From Balanoglossus misakiensis (lineage: Eukaryota; Hemichordata), in the NCBI GenBank assembly GCA_040954595.2, contig CM082585.2, positions 1,860,001 through 1,924,000 on the forward strand: a stretch of DNA of 64,000 nt, read 5' to 3'. The stretch's first letter is position 1. Every line of letters begins with the position of its first letter. The notes beneath the pieces are model-generated. The model worked only from the letters and a program-made list of their open reading frames with translations. It had not been told where the DNA came from and did no database searches. Made by a program: the position numbers and the translations under genes. This document shows, piece after piece, positions 51,001-60,561 of the stretch.

Positions 51001-53429
51001 AAATTTGTAATTTTTTGATGATTTTCACCCATGTTTTTTTTCAAAAATCAACGAACCCATGATTTTTTTTCAAAAATCGACAAAATTTTGAGATTTTGCA
51101 AAGTCGAAAATTTGTCATTTTTTGATGATTTTCACCCATGATTTTTTTCAAAAATCGACGAAATTTTGAGATTTTGCAAAGTCGAAAATTTGTCATTTTT
51201 TGATTATTTTCACCCATGATTTTTTTCAAAAATCGACAAAATTTTTAGATTTTGCAAAGTCGACAATTTGTCATTTTTTGATGATTTTCACCATGATTTT
51301 TTTTTTAAAAATGACGAAATTTTGAGATTTTGCAAAGACGAAAATTTGTCATTTTTTGATGATTTTCACCCATGATTTTTTTTCAAAAATGTACGAAATT
51401 TTGAGATTTTGCAAAGTCGAAAATTTGTAATTTTTTGATGATTTTCACCAATGTTTTTTTTTAAAAATCAACGAACCCATGATTTTTTTAAAAAATTGAC
51501 ACCAATGTTTTTTTTAAAAAATCAACGAACTCATGATTTTTTTAAAAAATTGACATTTTGAGATTTTGCAAAGTCGAAAATTTGTCATTTTTTGATGATT
51601 TTCACCATGATTGTTTTTTTCAAAAATCGACAAAATTTTTAGATTTTGCAAAGTCGAAAATTTGTAATTTTTTGATGATTTTCACCCATGACTTTTTTTC
51701 AAAAATTTACGAAATTTTGAGATTTTGCAAAGTCGAAAATTTGTAATTTTTTGATGATTTTTACCCATGATTTTTTTTTTCAAAAATCGACGAAATTTTG
51801 AGATTTTGCAAAGACGAAAATTTGTAATTTTTTGATGATTTTCACCCATGACTTTTTTTCAAAAATTTACGAAATTTTGAGATTTTGCAAAGTCGAAAAT
51901 TTGTCATTTTTTGATGATTTTTTCCCATGATTTTGTTTTTCAAAAATCGACCAAATTTTGGGATTTTGCAAAGACGAAAATTTGTCATTTTTTGATGATT
52001 TTCACCCATGATTTTTTTCAAAAATCGACGAACCCATGATTTTTTTTTCCAAAATCTACGAAATTTTGAGATTTTGCAAAGTCGAAAATTTGTAATTTTT
52101 TGATGATTTTCACCCATGTTTTTTTTTCCAAAATCGACGAAATTTTGAGATTTTGCAAATTCGAAAATTTGTAATTTTTTGATGATTTTCACCCATGTTT
52201 TTTTTCAAAAATCAACGAACCCATGATTTTTTTTCAAAAATCGACAAAATTTTGAGATTTTGCAAAGTCGAAAATTTGTCATTTTTTGATGATTTTCACC
52301 CATGATTTTTCTCAAAAATCGACGAAATTTTGAGATTTTGCAAAGTCGAAAATTTGTAATTTTTTGATGATTTTCACCCATGATTTTTTTTCAAAAATCG
52401 ACGAAATTTTGAGATTTTGCAAAGTCGAAAATTTGTCATTTATTAATGATTTTCACCCATGATTTTTTTTCAAAAATCGACAAAATTTTGAGATTTTGCA
52501 AAGTCGAAAATTTGTAATTTTTTGATGATTTTCACCCATGTTTTTTTTTCAAAATTGAACGAACCCATGATTTTTTTCAAAAATCGACGAAATTTTGAGA
52601 TTTTGCAAAGTCGAAAATTTGTCATTTTTTGATGATTTTCACCCATGATTTTTTTCAAAAATCGACAAAATTTTTAGATTTTGCAAAGTCGAAAATTTGT
52701 AATTTTTTGATGATTTTTACCCATGATTTTTTTTTTCAAAAATCGACGAAATTTTGAGATTTTGCAAAGACGAAAATTTGTAATTTTTTTATGATTTTCA
52801 CCCATGACTTTTTTTCAAAAATTTACGAAATTTTGAGATTTTGCAAAGTCGAAAATTTGTCATTTTTTGATGATTTTCACCCATGTTTTTTTTTCAAAAA
52901 TCGACGAAATTTTGAGATTTTGCAAATTCGAAAATTTGTAATTTTTTGATGATTTTCACCCATGTTTTTTTTTCAAAAATCAACGAACCCATGATTTTTT
53001 TTCAAAAATCTACGAAATTTTGAGATTTTGCAAAGTCGAAAATTTGTCATTTTTTGATGATTTTCACCCATGATTTTTTTCAAAAATCGACAAAATTTTT
53101 AGATTTTGCAAAGTCGAAAATTTGTATTTTTTTGATGATTTTTACCCATGATTTTATTTTTCAAAAATCGACGAAATTTTGAGATTTTGCAAAGACGAAA
53201 ATTTGTAATTTTTTGATGATTTTCACCCGTTTTTTTTTCAAAAATCAACGAACCCATGATTTTTTTTCAAAAATCGACAATATTTTGAGATTTTGCAAAG
53301 TTGAACATTTGTCATTTGTTGATGATTTTCACCCATGTTTTTTTTTTCAAAAATGGACGAACCCATGTTTTTTTTTTTCAAAAATCGACGAATTTTTTGA
53401 AAATTTTGTTAAGTCGAAAATTTGTAATT

Positions 53430-56010
53430 TTTTTGATGATTTCCCCCCCCCCCCACGATTTTTTTTTTCAAAAATCGACGAAATTTTGAGATTTTGCAAA
53501 GTTGAACATTTGTCATTTGTTGATGATTTTCACCCATGTTTTTTTTTTCAAAAATGGACGAACCCATGTTTTTTTTTTTAAATCGACGAATTTTTCAAAA
53601 TTTTGCAAAGTCGAAAATTTGTCATTTTTTTGATGATTTCCCCCCCCCACGATTTTTTTTTCAAAAATTGACGAAATTTTGAGATTTTGCAAGTCGAAAA
53701 TTTGTCATTTTTTGATGATTTTTACCCATGATTTTTTTTCAAAAATTGACGAAATTTTAAGATTTTGCAGTCGAAAATTTGTCATTTTTTGATGATTTTC
53801 CCCTATGATTTTTTTCAGAAATCGATGAAATTTTGAGATTTTGCAAAGTCGAAACTTTGTCATTTTTGATGATTTTCACCCATTTTTTTTTCAAGAATCA
53901 TTTTTTGAAGATTTTCACCCATGTTTTTTTTCAAAATCGACGGACTTTTGAGATTTTGCAAATTCGAAAATTTGTCATTTTTTGATGATTTTCACCCGTT
54001 TTTTTTTCGACGAACCCATGTTTTTTTTTTTCCAAAATCGACGATATATTGAGATTTTGCAAAGTCGAAAATTTGTCATTTTTTTATGTTTCCCCCCCCC
54101 CCCCCCCACGATTTTTTTTTTTCAAAAATCGACGAAAATCTCGAAGTTCTTGCAAAGTCGAAAATTTGTCATTTTTTGATGATTTTCAGCCATGATTTTT
54201 TTTAAAAATCGACGAACCCATACTTTTTTCAAAATCGACAAAATTTTGAGATTTTGCAGTCGAAAATTTGTCATTTTTTGATGATTTTCATCCATGTTTT
54301 TTTTTCAAAAATCGACGAAATTTTGAGATTTTGCAGTCAAAAATTTGTCATTTGTTGATGATTTTCATCAGCTATAACCCATTTTTTTTTCAAAAATCGA
54401 CGAATTTTTGAAAATTTTGCAAAGTCGAAAATTTGTCATTTTTTGATGATTTTCACCCATGATTTTTTCAAAAATCGACGAAATTTTGAGATTTTGCAAA
54501 GTCGAACATTTTTCATTTATTGATGATTTTTACCCATGATTTTTTTCAAAAATTGACGAAATTTTAAGATTGTGCAGTCGAAAATTTGTCATTTTTTGAT
54601 GATTTTCACCCATTTTTTTTCAAAAATCGACGAAATTTTGAGTTTTTGCAAAGTCGAAAATTTGTCATTTTTTGAAGATTTTCACCCATGTTTTTTTTTT
54701 AAATCGACGGACTTTTGAGATTTTGCAAAGTCGAAAATTTGTCATTTTTTGATGATTTTCACCCATGTTTTTTTTTCGACGAACCCATGTTTTTTTTTCC
54801 AAAATCGACGATATTTTGAGATTTTGCAAAGTCGAAAATTTGTCATTTTTTGATGATTTTTACCCATGATTTTTTTTCAAAAATTGACGAAATTTTAAGA
54901 TTTTGCAGTCGAAAATTTGTCATTTTTTGATGATTTTCCCCTATGATTTTTTTCAGAAATCGATGAAATTTTGAGATTTTGCAAAGTCGAAACTTTGTCA
55001 TTTTTGATGATTTTCACCCATTTTTTTTCAAGAATCATTTTTTGAAGATTTTCACCCATGTTTTTTTTCAAAATCGACGGACTTTTGAGATTTTGCAAAT
55101 TCGAAAATTTGTCATTTTTTGATGATTTTCACCCGTTTTTTTTTCGACGAACCCATGTTTTTTTTTTTCCAAAATCGACGATATATTGAGATTTTGCAAA
55201 GTCGAAAATTTGTCATTTTTTTATGATTTCCCCCCCCCCCCCACGATTTTTTTTTTCAAAAATCGACGAAAATCTCGAAGTTCTTGCAAAGTCGAAAATT
55301 TGTCATTTTTTGATGATTTTCAGCCATGATTTTTTTTAAAAATCGACGAACCCATACTTTTTTCAAAATCGACAAAATTTTGAGATTTTGCAGTCGAAAA
55401 TTTGTCATTTTTTGATGATTTTCATCCATGTTTTTTTTTCAAAAATCGACGAAATTTTGAGATTTTGCAGTCAAAAATTTGTCATTTGTTGATGATTTTC
55501 ATCAGCTATAACCCATTTTTTTTTCAAAAATCGACGAATTTTTGAAAATTTTGCAAAGTCGAAAATTTGTCATTTTTTGATGATTTTCACCCATGATTTT
55601 TTTCAAAAATCGACGAAATTTTGAGATTTTGCAAAGTCGAACATTTTTCATTTATTGATGATTTTTACCCATGATTTTTTTTCAAAAATTGACGAAATTT
55701 TAAGATTGTGCAGTCGAAAATTTGTCATTTTTTGATGATTTTCACCCATTTTTTTTCAAAAATCGACGAAATTTTGAGTTTTTGCAAAGTCGAAAATTTG
55801 TCATTTTTTGAAGATTTTCACCCATGTTTTTTTTTTAAATCGACGGACTTTTGAGATTTTGCAAAGTCGAAAATTTGTCATTTTTTGATGATTTTCACCC
55901 ATGTTTTTTTTTCGACGAACCCATGTTTTTTTTTCCAAAATCGACGATATTTTGAGATTTTGCAAAGTCGAAAATTTGTCATTTTTTTTATGATTTCCCC
56001 CCCCCCACGA
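53430..56010 (+). repeat. 1138-bp duplication with poly-C tracts at the distal end of the forward array
   Basis: The variant ttcagaaatcgatgaaatt occurs at about 53814 and 54952, 1138 bp apart, with the same neighbours on both sides. Uninterrupted C tracts of 9-16 bases (53443-53454, 53640-53648, 54092-54107, 55230-55242, 55997-56006) replace the usual ttcaccc of the monomer and are followed by acgatttttt. Monomers here are more diverged and shorter, lacking aaa before gtcg in places. Confidence 0.8.
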
Positions 56011-56425
56011 TTTTTTTTTTCAAAAATCGACGAAAATCTCGAAGTTCTTGCAAAGTCGAAAATTTGTCATTTTTTGATGATTTTCACCCATGATTTTTTT
56101 TAAAAATCGACGAACCCATACTTTTTTCAAAATCGACAAAATTTTGAGATTTTGCAGTCGAAAATTTGTCATTTTTCGATGATTTTCATCCATGTTTTTT
56201 TTTCAAAAATCGACGAAATTTTGAGATTTTGCAAAGTCGAAAATTTGTCATTTTTTGATGATTTTCACCCATGATTTTTCTCAAAAATCGACGAAATTTT
56301 GAGATTTTGCAAAGTCGAAAATTTGTCATTTTTTGATGATTTTCACCCATGATTTTTTTTTTCAAAAATCGACAAAATTCCCATTTTTTGAAGATTTTCT
56401 CCCATGTTTTTTTTCAAAAATCGAC

Positions 56426-56514
56426 GAACCCATGATTTTTTTTCAAAATCGACGAAATTTTGAGATTTTGCAAAATCTCAATATTTCGTCGATTTTGAAA
56501 AAAATCATGGGTTC
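56426..56514. repeat. Palindromic inversion junction of the satellite
   Basis: The left arm (56426-56470) and right arm (56471-56514) are inverted copies with one mismatch and one A-tract length difference. The centre is the perfect palindrome gagattttgcaaaatctc at 56462-56479. Left of the centre all satellite is forward; right of it all is reverse. There is no spacer between the arms. Confidence 0.93.
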
Positions 56515-57400
56515 TTGCAAAATCTCAAAATTTCGTCGATTTTGAAAAAAATCATGGGTTCGTTGAATTTTGAAAAAAATCATGGGTGAAAATCATCAAA
56601 AAATGACAAATTTTCGACTTTGCAAAATCTCAAAATTTCGTCGATTTTGGAAAAAAATCATGGGTTCGTCGATTTTTGCAAAAAATCATGGGTGAAAATC
56701 ATCAAAAAATGACAAATTTTCGACTTTGCAAAATCTCAAAATTTCGTCGAATTTGAAAAAAATCATGGGTTCTTGCAAAATCTCAAAATTTCGTCGATTT
56801 TGAAAACAATCATGGGTTCGTTGAATTGTGAAAAAAAACATGGATGAAAATCATCAAAAAATGACAAATTTTCGACTTTGCAAAATCTCAAAATTTCGTC
56901 GATTTTGAAAAAAAATTATGGGTTCGTCGATTTTTGAAAAAAAAAAATGGGTGAAAATCATCAAAATGACCAATGTTCGACTTTGCAAATCTCAAAATTT
57001 CGTCGATTTTTGAAATAAAAAATCATGGGCTATAGCTCATGAAAATCATCAACAAATGTCAAATTTTCAACTTTGCGAAATCTCAAAATATCGTCGATTT
57101 TTGAAAAAAAAACATGGGTTCGTCGATTTTGAAAAAAAAATCATGGGCTATAGCTCATGAAAATCATCAACAAATGTCAAATTTTCAACTTTGCGAAATC
57201 TCAAAATTTCGTCGATTTTGAAAAAAATTATGGGTTCGTCGATTTTTGAAAAAAATCATCGGTGAAAATCATCAAAAAATGACAAATTTTCGACTGCAAA
57301 ATCTCAAAATTTCGTCGATTTCGAAAAAAATCATCGGTTCGTCGATTTTTGAAAAAAAAAACATGGGTGAAAATCATCAAAAAATTACAAATTTTCGACT
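56471..57400 (-). repeat. Satellite in reverse orientation, first part
   Basis: Same satellite family read on the minus strand, with the landmark order atcatgggtgaaaatcatc, aaaaaatgacaaattttcg, actttgcaaaatctc. It begins with short chimaeric monomers (gggttcttgcaaaatctc). It shares rare variants with the distal forward array, such as the ctatagct insertion at 57026 and 57146. It is interrupted at 57400 by the inserted element. Confidence 0.95.
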
Positions 57401-58255
57401 TAGTGTGGTATGATGTGTATTCCCGTAGGATTTTTGTGCTAAAATTGATTTTTTTGCTGTTTTGGCTTCTACGGGGACCCAACTACCCGAAAATGATGGG
57501 GTGCAATTTTAAGGGCCCCTCCATCATATTTTTCTGGGGGGGGGGGTACTTCCGTTTTGTGGTATGATGTGTATTCCCGTAGGATTTTTCTGCTAAAATT
57601 GATTTTTTTTGCTGTTTGGCTTCAATGGGGACCCAACTACCCAAAAATCATGGGGTGCAATTTTTAGGGCCCCTCCATCAATTTTTTTCGGGGGGTCTCT
57701 TCTGTTTTGGTCACTCGAGGATATTTGTTCACCTATTTACTCTATCATCATGGGAATTTGGGCTACAATTAATTTGTTTTTGTTGTGTTTGCTTTGGAGG
57801 AGACCAACCTGGCCAAAAATAATCGGGTGCAAATTATAGGGCCCCTCCATCATTTTTTATTTGGGGGGGGGGGGCACTTCCATTTTGGCCACTCCGAAGT
57901 TGTTTGTTGGCCTATTTACTCCCTTCTCATAGAATATTTTGCTAAAAATATTATTTTTCTTTGATGTTTTGGTTTCAATGGGGCTCCACCAGAACTAAAA
58001 TGATGGGGTTCAAATTTTTGGAACCTTCCATCATGTCTTGGGGGGGGGGAGGGTAATCATTTCTGTTTTGGCCACCCTGAAGATACTTATTCACCTATTT
58101 ACTATACGGTTAGTATTGTCGTGGTATTTCTTGCAATTTGGTTTGCTCCTTTGGCTTGAATGCAGACTGACTGCCGAAAAGTGATGGTGTGCAAAATGTT
58201 GGACCCCTTTACCACATTTTTTGGTGGGGGGGGGGGGGGGGGGTTCTCTATATTT
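57401..58255 (+). repeat. Left inverted terminus: five tandem repeats of 154-181 bp
   Basis: The shared landmark gggcccctccatca or its diverged form occurs at 57513, 57667, 57839, 58020 and 58201, so steps are 154, 172, 181 and 181 bp. Each copy has ttgctgttttggcttc, a gggacccaac-type block, the landmark, a G tract of 10-18 bases and a ccattttggcc-type end. The outer copies are nearly identical to those of the right arm; the inner copies are more diverged. Confidence 0.88.
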
Positions 58256-58540
58256 GTTTTCGCCAACCCGTTGTAACAGTAGTTTTTTTTTATCTTAGAT
58301 TTTTTCGTTTATTCTAAATTTAGTATACTAAGGTAAATTAAAACTCCTTTATATATAATAAAGTACATAATGTGTATTTTAGTTTATTTTCCGAGCTACA
58401 GTCCCATCTCATAAAATGGACCCTTGAGGCACCCTCCCTACCACGGACGGTGCAATAAACAACCCAAGAAGCATAACGATTCTTTTCTGATATCTTGGTA
58501 TTCTCAATCATCATTTTCACGAAACCCAGTTCTGTTTGAT
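58256..58540. other. Core of inserted element, left part, no gene seen
   Basis: AT-rich DNA after the longest G tract. A 60-codon open frame on the minus strand (58338-58520) has no recognisable motif. I see nothing else supportable. Confidence 0.5.
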
Positions 58541-58846
58541 CTACTCATCGCCAGTGTCGTTATCTTCAAGAACATTTCCCCCTGGTTTTCAGTCTCCACC
58601 ATAGCATTTGCAGAGGGGAGTACATAGTAAATCATTCTTTGAGCAACTGCAACGTCCCCTACAACCTGCTTTGCAGCCACATTTGATAAGCTCTAGTACT
58701 GCCTTTGGTGCAGGGAGAGCAAGACATTTTACTGGATAAAACACGCCATTCTCCGATTTCCACCCATTCTTTTTGATTGGGGGAAGTTCAGGACAATTTG
58801 TTGCGTATGATTTATCTCTCATTGTGATGAAGGGGTGGCACCCTTT
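58541..58846 (-). pseudogene. C-terminal fragment of a CXC-type cysteine-rich animal protein
   Basis: A 77-residue open reading frame (58589-58822) contains PELPP, GW, LPAPKAVLELIKCGC and eight cysteines in the last 30 residues (C48, C50, C54, C58, C60, C67, C71, C73). This resembles the Tesmin/TSO1-like CXC tail that ends many multi-copy uncharacterised invertebrate proteins, often linked to mobile DNA. The frame is open upstream to about 58846 (KGCHPFIT before the Met), so the Met may not be a start; a splice acceptor could lie near 58847. After the TGA at 58589-58591 the same frame continues for 15 residues ending in an acidic run (EDNDTGDE) to a TAG at 58541-58543. The TGA may therefore be a premature stop; that is inference. 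CXC domains of this class bind zinc, and some bind DNA. The rest of the protein is absent from the window. Confidence 0.6.
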
Positions 58847-58849
58847 TCA

Positions 58850-59378
58850 CAGATCACGCAAATCTTATTTTTATCTACATATTAATTCTGTAGTTTATTG
58901 CAAAATGTCCTAATAGCTATCGAACTGGAACGTAAAACGCTGCTTACGGTGCTAAGAAAATAGCCAATATGTATTTAGTAATAAAACTGAGATGTAGTTC
59001 ACAGACTTGTTTTATTTTCAGTAGTATTGAGCTACAAAATGAGCCAAATTTGATATTGTTAATGTTTACCAAAACAAGTTTTAGAAGTAAGACATAGTTC
59101 AAGGGCTTTTTACAGCACTATTTTGCTATTGTCATGAAAATTTTGAAAATACTACTTTAAAATAGACAATACTTCAACTGATATGGCTTTATTTACGACA
59201 GTATTTAACTTTGAAATGAGTTCAACTGAATATCGTTTTAATACCCCAAAAAACAAGTGTTGATTAAAACGTACTTCAGAGTTTATGCACAGACTTATAT
59301 CGATGAGAATTTTAGTACAATGGTAAATATCTCAGACATTGATTGTGCTACGAAAGAATAAACAACTCTTAACGAAAA
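58850..59378. other. Core of inserted element, AT-rich, no gene seen
   Basis: No open frame with protein-like composition and no RNA gene is recognisable. Sequence upstream of the CXC fragment on the minus strand shows stops in all frames within short distance, so any further coding exon is not evident. Confidence 0.5.
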
Positions 59379-59414
59379 AGTTACCAGAATCATATGCATA
59401 TGATTCTGGTAACT
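59379..59414. repeat. Perfect 36-bp palindrome
   Basis: The half-site agttaccagaatcatatg is followed at once by its exact reverse complement, with the axis between 59396 and 59397. There is no mismatch and no spacer, so it can extrude as a cruciform or, as RNA, a hairpin. It lies inside the core of the inserted element. It may be a remnant of an inserted palindromic MITE or a protein-binding site; I cannot tell which. Confidence 0.9.
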
Positions 59415-59734
59415 CACGGCCCCTCGGGTGTAATAAACGGCTGCTATGGCCCTCATGGCCAGGCAATAGGTGTTCACTATTTGGTATAGCCTAGTATACT
59501 ATATTTTTGTAAACCATAGAAAACATGAGTGTGGTGATGAGTTGGGTGGCGGTCCAAGGTGAGGGGAGGTATATTATGCTAAGTCCAAACCAGAGAGATA
59601 TTTGTGGTTGATTTGTTAGTGTCAAAATTCAACTAAGTATATTTATAAAAATAAGATAGCGCTGTAGTATATATGACAACTGATACAAATGTAGGTAACT
59701 GATATGTTTACCCATAAACCGTCTAATATTTAAG
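59415..59734. other. Core of inserted element, right part, no gene seen
   Basis: Mixed sequence between the palindrome and the right terminal repeats. I see no gene or RNA here. Confidence 0.5.
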
Positions 59735-60561
59735 ATTCCCAATATGTGGAGAGGCCCTAAAATTTGACCTCATTTTTGAGCAGTTAGGTCCCCATAGAAG
59801 TTAAAAAAAAAGAAATTGGAAGAAATCCTTTACAAATACACATGTCACACTATGAACAAATATCTCCAGGGCTGCTAAAACTAAAGTGACCACCCCCCCC
59901 CCCTGCAAGAAAATGTGATGGAGGGGTCCAACAAATTGATTTCCATCATTTTGGGGATGTTTATTCATCATTGAAACCAAAACAGCAAACAAAACAAATA
60001 ACTATTAGCAAAAACTCCTACGAGAATACACGGTATAGGTGAACAAATACCGTTAAGATTGTCGGAATGTAAGTGCCCCCCCCCCCCACAAATGTAATAG
60101 AGGGGCCCTAAAATTTGCATGTGATCTTTTGTGACCAGGTGTCAAAACAGCAAAAAAAAAATTCTTTAGCAGAAAATTCTACGAAAATGGAGTAGATAGG
60201 TGAATAAATATCTTCGGGGAGGCCAAAACAGGAGTGACGACCCCCCCCCCCCCCCCCGAAAAAATATGATGGAGGGGCCCTAAAAATTGCACCCCATCAT
60301 TTTCGGGTAGTTGGGTCCCCATAGAAGCCAAAACAGCAAAAAAATCAATTTTAGCACAAAAATCCTACGGGAATACACATCATACCACAAAACGGAAGTA
60401 CCCCCCCCCCCCCCGAGAAAAATATGATGGAGGGGCCCTTAAAATTGCACCCCATCATTTTCGGGTAGTTGGGTCCCAATAGAAGCCAAAACAGCAAAAA
60501 AATCAATTTTAGCACAACAATCCTACGGGAGCTGTTTTTCATGACATACCATACCGCACTA
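59735..60561 (-). repeat. Right inverted terminus: five tandem repeats in mirror order
   Basis: The inverted landmark tgatggaggggccc or a diverged form occurs at about 59746, 59916, 60096, 60268 and 60425, so steps are 170, 180, 172 and 157 bp, a mirror of the left arm. Each carries a C tract (11-17 bases, for example 60241-60257). The outermost copies match the left arm closely, including ttgctgttttggcttct and actacccgaaaatgatgggg in reverse complement. Confidence 0.88.

Larger units (their letters stand above)
14488..56470 (+). repeat. 78-bp AT-rich satellite array, forward orientation, about 42 kb
   Basis: The basic monomer is 78 bp, counted between equal points at 40626 and 40704. Landmarks in order are cacccatgattttttt, caaaaatcgacgaaatttt, gagattttgcaaagtcg and aaaatttgtcattttttg. 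Length varies mostly by T-tract size (7-10 T). About 500 monomers fit in the block. Many monomers carry an extra segment of about 30 bp ending in cgaacctatg or caacgaacccatg. Because 78 is 26 codons, long open frames appear on both strands; their start and stop follow T-tract slippage, so I do not treat them as genes. No tRNA, gene or transposon interrupts the block. Confidence 0.97.
57401..60561. mobile_element. Foldback-like DNA element with tandem-repeat inverted termini, 3161 bp
   Basis: The ends are TAGTGTGGTATG at left and the inverted CATACCGCACTA-type end at right. Each arm is about 820-850 bp and consists of five degenerate tandem repeats in mirror order, enclosing a core of about 1.5 kb. 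Long inverted repeats built from direct repeats are the mark of foldback-type elements (Drosophila FB, Galileo); those have longer target duplications than the 3 bp here. The ends read TAGTG...CACTA, opposite to CACTA/EnSpm elements, which also make 3-bp duplications. No transposase is visible, so it is probably non-autonomous. The superfamily is unassigned. Confidence 0.75.

Noticed and set aside
14490-56470. CRISPR array
   Set aside because: Repeats are adjacent, vary in length and have no unique spacers; the setting is eukaryotic and no cas gene is present.
14528-56545. Many open frames of 60-197 codons in the satellite
   Set aside because: They follow the 78-bp period on both strands and end where T tracts change length. 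No start context, domain or codon bias supports them.
57228-57839. Open frames across the left terminal repeats, and 59801-59992 and 60351-60542 across the right
   Set aside because: They run over tandem inverted repeats and homopolymer tracts and mirror one another; no protein features.
58338-58520. 60-codon minus-strand frame beside the CXC fragment
   Set aside because: No recognisable motif, and the length is expected by chance.
59295-59477. 60-codon minus-strand frame in the element core
   Set aside because: It reads through the 36-bp palindrome and shows no domain.
57401-60561. CACTA/EnSpm transposon
   Set aside because: The 3-bp duplication fits, but the ends read TAGTG at left and CACTA at right, opposite to the canonical layout, and no transposase is visible.
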